64,000 nucleotides of DNA from Streptomyces asoensis (GTDB lineage: Bacteria; Actinomycetota; Actinomycetes; Streptomycetales; Streptomycetaceae), in the NCBI RefSeq assembly GCF_013085465.1, contig NZ_CP049838.1, positions 2,542,001-2,606,000 on the forward strand, in the 5' to 3' direction. The translations under genes were made by a program, and so were the position numbers. The notes under the pieces are model-generated. The model saw only the letters and a program-made list of their open reading frames with translations. It had not been told where the DNA came from and did no database searches. Below, in pieces: positions 8,436 to 17,779 of the stretch; the stretch's first letter is position 1, and each line of letters begins with the position of its first letter.

Positions 8436-8761
8436 ACGACACCGGCCCGGACCGCGTCCGGCAGGAACCGCCTCCGCCGTCGGCGGAGGAACGCACCCGG
8501 CGTGAGCTGAGCGAGGCCCTGGAGGCGCTGGCCGACGGGGTGCGGCCGGCCCCGGACGCCTATCGCACGGCGCGCGGAGAGTGGCTGCGGCGCGAACGCC
8601 GGCGACGGCTCGTCCTCGCCGTGCTGATCGCCGTCGTCTTCGCCCTGGCCACGCTGATCGGCCTGTGGGTGCTGAACCAGGCGCCGTCGGATCCGGGGGT
8701 CGTCTTCTCGGGCGCCGGCGCACCGACGGCCTTGCCGTCACTCGCCCGGCCGCAGCCCTGA
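8432..8761 (+). CDS. small single-pass membrane protein, possible anti-sigma factor
   Basis: A 109-residue protein with a hydrophilic, acidic N-terminal half, a basic patch (WLRRERRRRL), one membrane helix at about 62-80 (LVLAVLIAVVFALATLIGLW) and a short Pro/Ser-rich outer tail. It starts inside the sigma factor stop codon (ATGA), the usual arrangement of ECF sigma factor and anti-sigma gene. No zinc-binding HxxxCxxC motif is present, so it is not a ZAS-type anti-sigma factor. An anti-sigma role is inferred from position and topology only. Confidence 0.65.
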   Translation: MNDTGPDRVRQEPPPPSAEERTRRELSEALEALADGVRPAPDAYRTARGEWLRRERRRRLVLAVLIAVVFALATLIGLWVLNQAPSDPGVVFSGAGAPTALPSLARPQP

Positions 8762-8795
8762 TTGCCCTCAGGGCCCGCCGGGAACCCGGAACTGC

Positions 8796-10583
8796 GTGCA
8801 CCCCCGCATCGAGAGCTACGCGCTCATCGGCGACGAACAGACCGCCGCGCTGGTCGGCATCGACGGTTCCGTCGACTGGCTCTGTCTGCCCCGCTTCGAC
8901 TCCGGAGCCTGCTTCGCGCGCCTCCTCGGCGACGAGGAGAACGGCCACTGGCGCATCGCCCCGCGGGGCGTGCAGGGTCCCTGCACCCGGCGCGCCTACC
9001 GGCCCGACACCCTAGTCCTGGACACCGAGTGGGAGACCGACGAGGGCGCGATCCGGGTCACCGACCTGATGCCCCAACGCGACCAGGCCCCCGACGTCGT
9101 ACGCATCGTCGAGGGGCTGCGCGGCCGGGTCACCGTCCGCAGCACCCTGCGGCTGCGCTTCGACTACGGCTGGATCATCCCGTGGATGCGCCGGGCCGAC
9201 GGTCATCGCGTGGCGATCGGCGGTCCCGACGCCGTCTGGTTGCGCAGCGAGCCGAAGGTGCGCACCTGGGGCGAGGACTTCACCACCTACTCGGAGTTCA
9301 CCGTCGCCGAGGGCGAGTCGGTCGCCTTCGTGCTGACCTGGCACCCCTCGCACGAGTCGCGCCCGCCGCTCGTCGACCCGTGGGAGGCGCTGCGGGTCAG
9401 CGTCGACGACTGGCAGGCGTGGGCCGCCCGCTGCCGCTACGACGGGCCCCACCGGGACGCCGTCGTCCGCTCCCTGATCACCCTCAAGGCCCTCACGTAC
9501 GTCCCCACCGGCGGCATCGTCGCCGCGCTCACCACCTCCCTTCCCGAGGAGATGGGCGGGGTCCGCAACTGGGACTACCGCTACTGCTGGCTGCGCGACT
9601 CCACCCTCACCCTCGGCGCCCTCCTGGCGGCCGGCTACCAGGACGAGGCCGAGGCCTGGCGCAACTGGCTGCTGCGCGCCGTCGCGGGCGATCCGGCGGA
9701 CCTCCAGATCATGTACGGGCTGGCGGGCGAGCGCCGGCTGCCCGAGTGCGAGCTGCCCTGGCTGACCGGCTACGCGGACTCCAGGCCCGTACGCATCGGC
9801 AACGGCGCCGTGGACCAGCTCCAGCTGGACGTCTACGGCGAGGTCATGGACTCGCTGTCGCTGGCCCGGACCTCGGGCATGTCGCCCCGGCCGCACATGT
9901 GGTCGTTGCAGTGCGCGCTGATGAAGTGGCTCTGCGACAACTGGCGGCAGCCGGACGAGGGACTGTGGGAGGTGCGCGGTGGCCGGCGCCAGTTCGTGCA
10001 CTCCAAGGTGATGGTGTGGGTGGCCGCCGACCGGGCCGTCCGGGCGATGGAGGAGTACCCCGACCTGAGCGGTGACCTGGCGGGCTGGCGGGCGCTGCGC
10101 GACGAGGTGCACCGCGAGGTGTGCGAGCGGGGCTACGACCCGGAGCGGGGCACGTTCACCCAGTCCTACGGCTCGCGCGACCTGGACGCCTCCCTGCTGC
10201 TCATCCCGCGCGTCGGCTTCCTGCCGCCGGACGACCCGCGCGTGGTCGGGACCGTCGACGCGGTCCGTGCGGAGCTCGGGCGCGGCGGTCTGCTGCGCCG
10301 CTACAGCACGGACGGCGCGACCGTCGACGGCCTGCCGGGCGACGAGGGCACCTTCCTGGCCTGCTCGTTCTGGCTCGCGGACGCCCTGCACATGACGGGC
10401 CGTACGGAGGAGGCGCGGGAGCTGTTCGAACGGCTCGTGGGCCTGGCCAACGACGTGGGTCTGCTGGCGGAGGAGTACGACCCGACGACCGGCCGGCACC
10501 TCGGCAACTTCCCGCAGGCCTTCAGTCACATCGGCCTGGTGAACACCGCCCTCGCCCTGTTCGGCACGAAGGAGGCAGGATAG
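8796..10583 (+). CDS. glycoside hydrolase family 15 protein (trehalase/glucoamylase-like)
   Basis: A 595-residue cytoplasmic GH15 enzyme. The N-terminal beta-sandwich begins IESYALIGDEQTAALVGIDGSVDWLCLPRFDSGACF, the standard opening of bacterial GH15 proteins. The (alpha/alpha)6 barrel contains GGVRNWDYRYCWLRDSTLTL and ELPWLTGYADSRPVRIGNGA, where substrate-binding residues sit. In mycobacteria and Streptomyces, members of this family act as trehalases, so trehalose or a short alpha-glucan is the likely substrate. It starts with GTG 34 bases after the small membrane protein and probably belongs to the same operon, followed by an SDR gene five bases after its stop. Confidence 0.9.
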   Translation: MHPRIESYALIGDEQTAALVGIDGSVDWLCLPRFDSGACFARLLGDEENGHWRIAPRGVQGPCTRRAYRPDTLVLDTEWETDEGAIRVTDLMPQRDQAPDVVRIVEGLRGRVTVRSTLRLRFDYGWIIPWMRRADGHRVAIGGPDAVWLRSEPKVRTWGEDFTTYSEFTVAEGESVAFVLTWHPSHESRPPLVDPWEALRVSVDDWQAWAARCRYDGPHRDAVVRSLITLKALTYVPTGGIVAALTTSLPEEMGGVRNWDYRYCWLRDSTLTLGALLAAGYQDEAEAWRNWLLRAVAGDPADLQIMYGLAGERRLPECELPWLTGYADSRPVRIGNGAVDQLQLDVYGEVMDSLSLARTSGMSPRPHMWSLQCALMKWLCDNWRQPDEGLWEVRGGRRQFVHSKVMVWVAADRAVRAMEEYPDLSGDLAGWRALRDEVHREVCERGYDPERGTFTQSYGSRDLDASLLLIPRVGFLPPDDPRVVGTVDAVRAELGRGGLLRRYSTDGATVDGLPGDEGTFLACSFWLADALHMTGRTEEARELFERLVGLANDVGLLAEEYDPTTGRHLGNFPQAFSHIGLVNTALALFGTKEAG

Positions 10584-10588
10584 GGGCC

Positions 10589-11344
10589 ATGGATCTTGGA
10601 CTGAAGGACCGGGTGTACGTGGTCACCGGGGCGACGCGCGGCCTCGGCAACGCCGCCGCGCGCGAGCTCGTCGCGGACGGCGCGAAGGTGGTGCTCACCG
10701 GGCGGGACGAGAAGCGCGTCGCGGACGCCGCCGCCGAGCTGGGGCCGAACGCGGTCGGGCTCGCCGTGGACAACGCCGACCCCGGGGCGGCGGCGCGGCT
10801 GATCGCGGCGGCGCGCGATGCCTTCGGCGGCTTCGACGGGGTGCTGGTGAGCGTGGGCGGTCCGCCGCCCGGGTTCGTCGCGGACAACACGGACGAGCAG
10901 TGGCAGACCGCGTTCGAGTCGGTGTTCCTCGGGGCGGTCCGGCTGGCGCGGACGGCCGCCGCCGAGCTGGAGGCGGGCGGGGTCATCGGATTCGTCCTGT
11001 CGGGGTCGGTGCACGAGCCGATTCCCGGGCTGACCATCTCCAACGGCCTGCGGCCGGGACTGGCCGGGTTCGCGAAGTCGCTCTCCGACGAGTTGGGGCC
11101 CCGGGGGATCAGGGTCGTGGGACTGCTGCCGGCCCGTATCGACACCGATCGGGTGCGGGAGCTGGACGGGCTGTCGGCCGACCCCGAGGCCACCCGGGCC
11201 GCGAACGAGTCCCGGATTCCGTTGCGGCGGTACGGGACCGCGGCGGAGTTCGGCCGGACGGCCGCGTTCCTGCTGTCGCCGGCTGCCTCTTATCTGACGG
11301 GCCTCATGGTGCCGGTCGACGGCGGGATGCGGCACGGGTTCTGA
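10589..11344 (+). CDS. SDR-family oxidoreductase with altered catalytic residues
   Basis: A 251-residue Rossmann-fold protein of the short-chain dehydrogenase family. The cofactor motif TGATRGLG (about 14-21) and the C-terminal LTGLMVPVDGGM are standard. Aligned by eye with FabG, the segment that should read Y-x3-K instead reads S-N-G-L-R before PGLAGFAKSL, so the catalytic Tyr and Lys appear replaced by Ser and Arg. The upstream catalytic Ser (VLSGSVHEP) is retained. A recognised SDR subgroup has such a degenerate active site, and its reactions are unclear. The gene follows GH15 by five bases and ends at a terminator hairpin. Confidence 0.85.
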   Translation: MDLGLKDRVYVVTGATRGLGNAAARELVADGAKVVLTGRDEKRVADAAAELGPNAVGLAVDNADPGAAARLIAAARDAFGGFDGVLVSVGGPPPGFVADNTDEQWQTAFESVFLGAVRLARTAAAELEAGGVIGFVLSGSVHEPIPGLTISNGLRPGLAGFAKSLSDELGPRGIRVVGLLPARIDTDRVRELDGLSADPEATRAANESRIPLRRYGTAAEFGRTAAFLLSPAASYLTGLMVPVDGGMRHGF

Positions 11345-11374
11345 CCGGTCCGGCGCCGGGCGGGCGGACCGGTC
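11343..11374. terminator. hairpin between convergent SDR and amaP genes
   Basis: Perfect 10-base arms GACCGGTCCG (11343-11352) and CGGACCGGTC (11365-11374) enclose 12 bases, and the left arm begins inside the SDR stop codon. A smaller hairpin GCGGC-aaa-GCCGC follows about 10 bases later. There is no T run, as is usual for Streptomyces. It probably serves both converging transcripts. Confidence 0.65.
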
Positions 11375-11427
11375 ACGGCCACGCGGCAAAGCCGCGGACC
11401 GTCACCGCCCCCGCACTCCCGGGCCGC

Positions 11428-12006
11428 TCAACTGACCCTTTCGGCCTTGTGCTTGACGCCCTTCATCCGCACCTCCGCGGGCAGTGCCTCGAGCGCCGCC
11501 GAATCCCGCGCGTGGGTCAGGGCCTGCGCCGTCAGGTGGTCCAGCGCCGTCGCCGGATCCACGTGGGGCTCCAGCACCAGGCGGACCCGCGCCTCGGGCG
11601 CCTCCCTCCTGCCCTTCAGCGCCACATGGGCGTGGGCGACGCCGTCCAGCCGCTCCGCCTCGGCGGCGAGTACGCCCTCCAGGGCGCGGCCCCGCAGCAG
11701 CGCGCCCGCGCCGTCGCCCGTGTCGACGAGGAGCTCGCCGAGCCGGCGGCGGCGCAGCACCGCCGTCAGCCACCACAGGGTCAGCAGGACGAGGAGCGCG
11801 AGGACCGCGATCACCGTCGGCCACCACCAGGCTTCGTCGCGCCAGCGGGTGCGTTCGGCGGTGGTGAGAAGGGCGTCGTGCGGGCCCTGGTGGAGCCACC
11901 AGGAGGGTGCGGAGGCGCCCAGGCCCACGGCCAGCACCGCACCGCCGACGGCGAGCAGCACCAGCCCGACGCCTCCGATGAGCACGCGGTTGACGGTACC
12001 GAGCAT
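11428..12006 (-). CDS. amaP: alkaline shock response membrane anchor protein AmaP
   Basis: A 192-residue protein with two N-terminal membrane helices (about 6-27 and 57-78) followed by a basic stretch (RRRRLGE) and a cytoplasmic domain. That domain (GDGAGALLRGRALEGVLAAEAERLDGV...) resembles the Asp23 fold. In Staphylococcus AmaP tethers Asp23 to the membrane, and the gene here closes a cluster with two Asp23 paralogues. The ATG at 12006 has GGGG at good spacing; a GTG at 12015 overlapping the preceding stop is the alternative and would add three residues. Confidence 0.85.
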   Translation of the reverse strand: MLGTVNRVLIGGVGLVLLAVGGAVLAVGLGASAPSWWLHQGPHDALLTTAERTRWRDEAWWWPTVIAVLALLVLLTLWWLTAVLRRRRLGELLVDTGDGAGALLRGRALEGVLAAEAERLDGVAHAHVALKGRREAPEARVRLVLEPHVDPATALDHLTAQALTHARDSAALEALPAEVRMKGVKHKAERVS

Positions 12007-12011
12007 CGTCC

Positions 12012-12641
12012 TCACCCCTTCTTCGCGGGTCGCCGCACATGGACCGACAGGGCGAGCGGCCGGACCAGGCCCAGGCCCCGGATCGCGTCGGTGAGGACGG
12101 CGTCCAGGTCGGCGTGTACGTCGTCCAGGTCGCGGAAGTGGGACAGCGCGCGGACGTCGGCCTTCCGGCGGCCCGCGCGCACCTTCACCGACTGCACGCC
12201 CGCGACCTCCATGGCCCGGTCGCGCAGCACCAAGGCGGCCGCGTCCCGGTCGAGGCCCGCCCGTACGTCCGGGTGGGCGCGGCGCATCGGCAGGACGCCC
12301 CTGAGGCCCGGGGTCACGGCCAGGAGTATCAGCCACAGGCCGAGGGCCGCCGCGACCCCGGCGCCGACCAGCACCCAGATGTCGTCGAGGGGGCGCTCGG
12401 CGAGCTGCCGGGCGAGTCCGCTCCGCCAGGCCATGGCGGTCCGGTGGGCGCGTACGGCGGCCACGTCGTAGAGGAAGGCAGCCGCGACGACCAGCAGCAG
12501 CGCCGCGACGACACCGGCCGGAACGCGGCGCGCCGACCAGAAGCGGTGGTCGGCGGGGGCCGCCGGGCCGGGGCCGTCTTCTTGCGTGGGTTTCTCCAGA
12601 ACGGGCAGTGTGCTGCCCTGCAAGCCTCCGGGCTCGCTCAT
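12012..12641 (-). CDS. DUF6286-type membrane protein of the Asp23 cluster
   Basis: A 209-residue protein with a Pro/Gly-rich cytoplasmic start, two membrane helices (about 40-60 and 90-110) and a C-terminal domain (about 125-205). The C-terminal domain ends in LSVHVRRPAKKG and resembles the AmaP/Asp23 cytoplasmic domain in size and beta-strand pattern. Its ATG overlaps the stop of the second asp23 gene by four bases and its stop is five bases before amaP, so it is cotranslated with both. It probably acts as a second membrane anchor or partner for Asp23; this is inferred from position. Confidence 0.75.
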   Translation of the reverse strand: MSEPGGLQGSTLPVLEKPTQEDGPGPAAPADHRFWSARRVPAGVVAALLLVVAAAFLYDVAAVRAHRTAMAWRSGLARQLAERPLDDIWVLVGAGVAAALGLWLILLAVTPGLRGVLPMRRAHPDVRAGLDRDAAALVLRDRAMEVAGVQSVKVRAGRRKADVRALSHFRDLDDVHADLDAVLTDAIRGLGLVRPLALSVHVRRPAKKG

Positions 12642-13021
12642 CGCGCCCTCCCGTGCGCCACTCCGGGGGCCGCTGTCAGGTGCAGCCGTTCCACCTGGAC
12701 GGCGACCTCCGGAACCTCCATTCCCACCAACGCGCCTACCCGCTCGGTGACATGTCGACGCACACGGTGACAGCGTCCGCCGATATCGGTCGGGTAGTCG
12801 AGTTCGAGATGGACCCGGATGTGCGCGGCCTCATGGTGGACTACGACGGTGGCGTGCGGGCCGGCGGCGTCGGGCGGCAGGGGGCCGACCGCCTCGCGCG
12901 CGGCCTGCGCGGCGATCTTCGCCACGACCCGGTCGGCGATGCGGGTCGCGCCGCGTGCACCCGGAGGAACGGCGGACGTGCGCCCGCCGACGGCGACGCC
13001 CCCCTCGTCCACGGAGGTCAC
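12638..13021 (-). CDS. Asp23/Gls24 family envelope stress protein (second copy)
   Basis: A 127-residue Asp23/Gls24 protein. The typical core is visible: RGATRIADRVVAKIAAQAAREA, a central beta region VVVHHEAAHIRVHLELDYPTDI, and the closing EVAVQVERLHL. Family members are abundant cytoplasmic or membrane-attached proteins linked to cell-envelope stress. The GTG start overlaps the stop of the small membrane gene upstream, and its stop overlaps the DUF6286-type gene downstream. It is shorter than the first copy because it lacks the long hydrophilic N-terminus. Confidence 0.85.
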   Translation of the reverse strand: MTSVDEGGVAVGGRTSAVPPGARGATRIADRVVAKIAAQAAREAVGPLPPDAAGPHATVVVHHEAAHIRVHLELDYPTDIGGRCHRVRRHVTERVGALVGMEVPEVAVQVERLHLTAAPGVAHGRAR

Positions 13022-13203
13022 CGGCGCCGGTCGCCGCGGGTACGGAAGAGGTCGCCGAGTTCCAGGTCCCCCTCCAGGAACCGGCCGACGACGAACCCGA
13101 CGGCGCCCAGTGCCGCCACCAGGAGGAAGGCCCCGAACCCGCCGAAGTATCCGGCGAAGCCCAGCGCCATGCCGGCGATCATGCCGACCACGGCCATGCT
13201 CAA
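13018..13203 (-). CDS. small Gly-rich membrane protein (DUF2273-like)
   Basis: A 61-residue protein, mostly hydrophobic over residues 3-40 (AVVGMIAGMALGFAGYFGG, then FGAFLLVAALGAVGFVVGRFL), ending in an acidic-then-basic tail. It lies between the two asp23 genes, as DUF2273 proteins do in Firmicutes Asp23 clusters. It is coupled to the second asp23 copy by a GTGA overlap. Membrane insertion is evident; a role in anchoring Asp23 is inferred. Confidence 0.75.
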   Translation of the reverse strand: MSMAVVGMIAGMALGFAGYFGGFGAFLLVAALGAVGFVVGRFLEGDLELGDLFRTRGDRRR

Positions 13204-13246
13204 GGTGTTCTCCCCTCGGCGGTCCGGTCACCCGGCCGGCGGTGTG

Positions 13247-13732
13247 TCACTGGATCCGGGGCTCCGGCTCCTCGTCCTCTTCGTCGGGCAGCTTGACGTC
13301 GCTCACCGCGATGTTGACCTCGACGACCTCCAGTCCGGTCATCCGCTCCACGGCCGCGATCACGTTCTCCCGCACGGCCTGCGCCACGTCGGCGATGGCC
13401 ACGCCGTAGTCGACGACGATCTCCAGGTCGAGCGCGGTCTGTACCTCGCCGACCTCCGCCTTCACGCCTCGGGACACCGACTTCGTGCCGCCGGGCACCC
13501 GGTCCCGTACGGCGCCGAAGGTGCGGCTGAGCCCGCTGCCCATCGCGTGGACGCCCAGGACGTCCCGTGCCGCGAGGCCCGCGATCTTCTCGACGACCCC
13601 GTCGGCGATGGTGGTCCGCCCTCGGGTCGCCGGATCCCCGCCGCCACGTTTGGTCGTCCTGCGGGTCCCCAGCGGCTCGGTGCCGCCGTCGGGAGTCTGC
13701 GTCCGGTGCTGCTCCGCTGCTGCCTCGGTCAT
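13247..13732 (-). CDS. Asp23/Gls24 family envelope stress protein (first copy)
   Basis: A 161-residue Asp23/Gls24 protein, first gene of a five-gene cluster. After a hydrophilic Thr/Arg-rich start (1-40) the family core is clear: RTTIADGVVEKIAGLAARDVLGVHAMG, then LDLEIVVDYGVAIADVAQAVRENVIAAVERMTGLEVVEVNIAVSDV. The tail is strongly acidic (DEEDEEPEP). An AAGGA site lies upstream of the ATG. The promoter must lie in the 95-base gap shared with the divergent gene at 13828; it is GC-rich and I cannot name a box in it with confidence. Confidence 0.9.
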   Translation of the reverse strand: MTEAAAEQHRTQTPDGGTEPLGTRRTTKRGGGDPATRGRTTIADGVVEKIAGLAARDVLGVHAMGSGLSRTFGAVRDRVPGGTKSVSRGVKAEVGEVQTALDLEIVVDYGVAIADVAQAVRENVIAAVERMTGLEVVEVNIAVSDVKLPDEEDEEPEPRIQ

Positions 13733-13827
13733 CGCCGTACGTCCTTACGTCCGGTTCGTTGTCGTTCCTTCCACCACGGTAAGCGCGGTTGCCGGACCGC
13801 GCGCCGGGGATGCGGCAGGCTGGAGCA

Positions 13828-14541
13828 ATGACGGCGGACGGATGGACGAGCGCGGTACGGCATCAGCTGGGCCTCGGCAGGCTGCTCCCGCTGGGCGGGC
13901 CGCGGGACGGCGCGTGGATCACGGAGGCGGCGGCCGAGACGGTGCTGCGGCGGGCGGTGCGAGGTGTGGAGGGCGTGCGCATGGGCGCACTGCGGATCGG
14001 GGTGGCCGACCCCACAGGGGTGTACGAGTCCGCCGTGCCGGCTCCGCCGAGCGCCCTGCCGCCCGGGCCGCTGCGGGTGACGGCGGACATCGCCGCGTCC
14101 TCGTCCGAGCCGCTGCCGACGACGGCGTCCCGCCTGCGCACGGCGCTGGCGGCGGCCTCGACGGATCGCCTCGGCCTGGTGGTGGCGGAGGTGGACCTGC
14201 GCGTGACGGCTCTGCTGGACGAGGACCCGCAACCGGAGGCGGTGCCGTCTGTTCCCGAGCCGTCGCACGTGGGGGCGGCACAGCACGGCGACGAGGCACG
14301 CGCCACCGTCGCCGCTCTGTCCGTGCCGGGGGTGACCCGATTGACCGACGTCGTCGACAGGGCGGTACGCATCGAGGAACGACAGCACACGACCGCCCTG
14401 CCGAACCGCCACGCACGCGTGGAGATCGCGGTGAGTGCGCACCACCGGGCCCTGGAGGTGGCCCGGAAGGTGCGCGGGGTGGTGTCGGAAGCGCTACGGG
14501 ATCACCCGACGGTTTCCGTCCTGGTCACGGCGGTGGAGTGA
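13828..14541 (+). CDS. conserved actinobacterial protein divergent from the Asp23 cluster
   Basis: A 237-residue protein of unknown function. It has two similar halves: a first domain (about 20-130, RRAVRGVEGVRMGALRIGV ... LVVAEVDLRVTALL) and a second (about 150-237, VPGVTRLTDVVDRAVRIEE ... VSVLVTAVE). Both have the look of an Asp23-like alpha/beta domain that ends in a beta strand. It has no signal peptide or membrane segment. Similar Streptomyces proteins carry an uninformative viral-protein name. Its divergent position next to the Asp23 genes suggests a shared stress role. The ATG with GGAG nine bases upstream was chosen. Confidence 0.65.
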   Translation: MTADGWTSAVRHQLGLGRLLPLGGPRDGAWITEAAAETVLRRAVRGVEGVRMGALRIGVADPTGVYESAVPAPPSALPPGPLRVTADIAASSSEPLPTTASRLRTALAAASTDRLGLVVAEVDLRVTALLDEDPQPEAVPSVPEPSHVGAAQHGDEARATVAALSVPGVTRLTDVVDRAVRIEERQHTTALPNRHARVEIAVSAHHRALEVARKVRGVVSEALRDHPTVSVLVTAVE

Positions 14542-14563
14542 CCGGGACCCGCGAGGACTCGGC

Positions 14564-15367
14564 TCATTCACCCACGCCGGCCAGGTCCCGCAGACGGCGG
14601 CCCTGGGCGGCGCGCTCGGCGGCGCGCTGCTCGTCGTAGGTGCGATCGCCGGCGCCGCGCAGCAGCGCCTTGGTCTCGATGACGGCCTCCCGGGGCGCGG
14701 CCAGGATCGCCGCGGCCAGCTCACGCGTCGCGGTGTCGAGGTCCTGCGCGGGCACGGCGATGTTCGCGAGCCCGGAACTCACCGCCTCCTCGGCGTGCAC
14801 GAACCGGCCGGTCAGGCAGATCTCGGCCGCGCGGCCGTAGCCGACGAGGGAGACGAGGGGATGCGTGCCCGTCAGGTCCGGTACGAGGCCGAGGCCGGTC
14901 TCCCGCATGGCGAACTGCACGTCGTCGGCGACGACGCGCAGGTCACAGGCGAGAGCCAGCTGGAAGCCCGCACCGATGGCGTGGCCCTGGACGGCGGCGA
15001 TGGACACGAGGTCGTTGCGCCGCCACCAGGTGAAGCCCTCTTGGAACCCGGCGATGGCGGCGTCGAGTTCGGCGTCACCACTGCGTGCGAGATCGATGAA
15101 GGACTGCTCGCCCTCGATCCCCTCGGGCGTGAACATCTGCCGGTCGAGCCCCGCGGAGAAGGACTTGCCCTCGCCGCGCAGCACGACCACGCGGACGGAG
15201 CCCGGCACCAGCCGCCCGGCCTCGGCGAGCGCCCGCCACATGGCGGGGCTCTGCGCATTGCGCTTGGCCGGGTTGGCCAGCGTCACCGTGGCGAGCGCGT
15301 CGTCCACGGTGAGCCGTACGCCGTCCTTGTCGAGCAGGGGAACGAGTTCCTGGTCGGGCTTGGCCAT
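14564..15367 (-). CDS. enoyl-CoA hydratase/isomerase family protein (EchA12-like)
   Basis: A 267-residue crotonase-fold enzyme acting on acyl-CoA thioesters. The first oxyanion-hole region is KSFSAGLDRQMF and the second is AVQGHAIGAGFQLALACDLRV. The position where hydratases often carry the second catalytic acid reads GLGLVPDLTGTHPL. Residue differences at the active site mean hydratase, isomerase or another crotonase reaction cannot be decided. It lies downstream of the gbn-like and ABC-F genes, all on the same strand. The same three families are neighbours in Mycobacterium tuberculosis (Rv1472, Rv1473, Rv1473A), which suggests a preserved functional link. Confidence 0.88.
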   Translation of the reverse strand: MAKPDQELVPLLDKDGVRLTVDDALATVTLANPAKRNAQSPAMWRALAEAGRLVPGSVRVVVLRGEGKSFSAGLDRQMFTPEGIEGEQSFIDLARSGDAELDAAIAGFQEGFTWWRRNDLVSIAAVQGHAIGAGFQLALACDLRVVADDVQFAMRETGLGLVPDLTGTHPLVSLVGYGRAAEICLTGRFVHAEEAVSSGLANIAVPAQDLDTATRELAAAILAAPREAVIETKALLRGAGDRTYDEQRAAERAAQGRRLRDLAGVGE

Positions 15368-15423
15368 GAGGCGCCTCCGATGTGTGCGGTCAGCCAGCGG
15401 TCAGCTAAGTGACTGCACAGTAA

Positions 15424-15455
15424 CCACCCGGCCGGTCGGACAACCGACCGGGTGG
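15424..15455. terminator. hairpin downstream of gbn
   Basis: Inner arms CCGGTCGG (15432-15439) and CCGACCGG (15444-15451) with an ACAA loop are extended by CCAC/GTGG after a four-base bulge. The hairpin lies 36-67 bases past the gbn stop on the minus strand, and probably ends that transcript before the enoyl-CoA hydratase gene. Confidence 0.55.
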
Positions 15456-15490
15456 CCACCATCGAAAGCGGTGGGGCCGGCCGCCCCGGG

Positions 15491-15712
15491 TCAGGACGAG
15501 GCGGCCTTCTTGCCTCGGGTCGCCCCGCCACGCCCACGCAGCGTGACGCCCGACTCGCTGAGCATCCGGTGGACAAAGCCATACGAGCGACCGGTTTCCT
15601 CGGCCAGCGCCCGAATGCTCGCACCGGAGTCGTACTTCTTCTTCAGGTCTGCCGCGAGCTTGTCGCGCGCGGCGCCGGTCACCCGGCTGCCCTTCTTCAG
15701 AGTCTCGGCCAC
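15491..15712 (-). CDS. gbn: Gbn-like small HTH nucleoid-associated protein
   Basis: A 73-residue basic protein with a helix-turn-helix at about 28-58 (YDSGASIRALAEETGRSYGFVHRMLSESGV) and Lys/Arg-rich ends. Size, motif and neighbourhood match SCO1839 of S. coelicolor, described as Gbn, a nucleoid-associated protein binding GATC followed by (A/T)T and affecting sporulation and antibiotic production. The GTG start has GGAGG five bases upstream. The 409-base region before the gene holds a dense GATC array, so autoregulation is likely if binding specificity is as in Gbn. M. tuberculosis Rv1473A appears to be the counterpart. Confidence 0.85.
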   Translation of the reverse strand: MAETLKKGSRVTGAARDKLAADLKKKYDSGASIRALAEETGRSYGFVHRMLSESGVTLRGRGGATRGKKAASS

Positions 15713-15915
15713 CCGTGCCTCCTCATGGGAAGTGCGCTCTGGTCATCCTCATGATCACCCCTCCGGCGCGCGATGGCCACCCATTCGGCAAGGTCCGTGC
15801 GACAGGGTTTTGACGACAGGAGCGCGTCCCCACAAGTGGAATATGTGATTCCACGCGGTGGTGTTCGTGGGACCGAACGGGTTGTCGGGCGAAGTGGCAG
15901 GTCAGAGACGCGCGA

Positions 15916-15948
15916 CGGCCGATCCCTTGTCGACAAAGGGATCGGCCG
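15916..15948. repeat. 13-bp perfect inverted repeat carrying two GATC sites
   Basis: Arms CGGCCGATCCCTT (15916-15928) and AAGGGATCGGCCG (15936-15948) surround GTCGACA. It is about 205 bases before the gbn start and about 175 bases after the ABC-F stop on the same strand. It could be the ABC-F terminator or a paired binding site, since each arm contains GATC. Confidence 0.75.
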
Positions 15949-15982
15949 CGAAATCGATGTAGGACACACCTCGATACGAGGA

Positions 15983-16121
15983 GATCTCACACAGATGATG
16001 GATCACCGGTGGGCCGAATGATCCAGACGAATGATCCAACATCGTGGATCACGACGTGGATCACCTCCTGGATCACCTCCTGGATCACGCCGTTGGATCA
16101 CGTCGTGGAGCCCGCGTTCGA

Positions 16122-16123
<2 letters not shown>
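15983..16123. promoter_or_regulatory. array of ten GATC sites upstream of gbn
   Basis: GATC occurs at 15983, 16001, 16020, 16033, 16047, 16059, 16071, 16083, 16096 and 16120, the last overlapping the ABC-F stop codon. From 16047 to 16083 the spacing is exactly 12 bases, with 13 or 14 on either side. Most sites are in the context TGGATCAC. This is far denser than expected in GC-rich DNA. The array lies just upstream of a gene whose family binds GATC. It is probably a binding platform for that protein; the sites are GATCAC or GATCCA rather than the published GATC(A/T)T. Confidence 0.7.
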
Positions 16124-17720
<1,597 letters not shown>

Positions 17721-17779
17721 GGACAGACTCCAGAGCGGGGGTCGTTGGCGGGATGGACGGCCGAGGACGTTCCCGCCGT

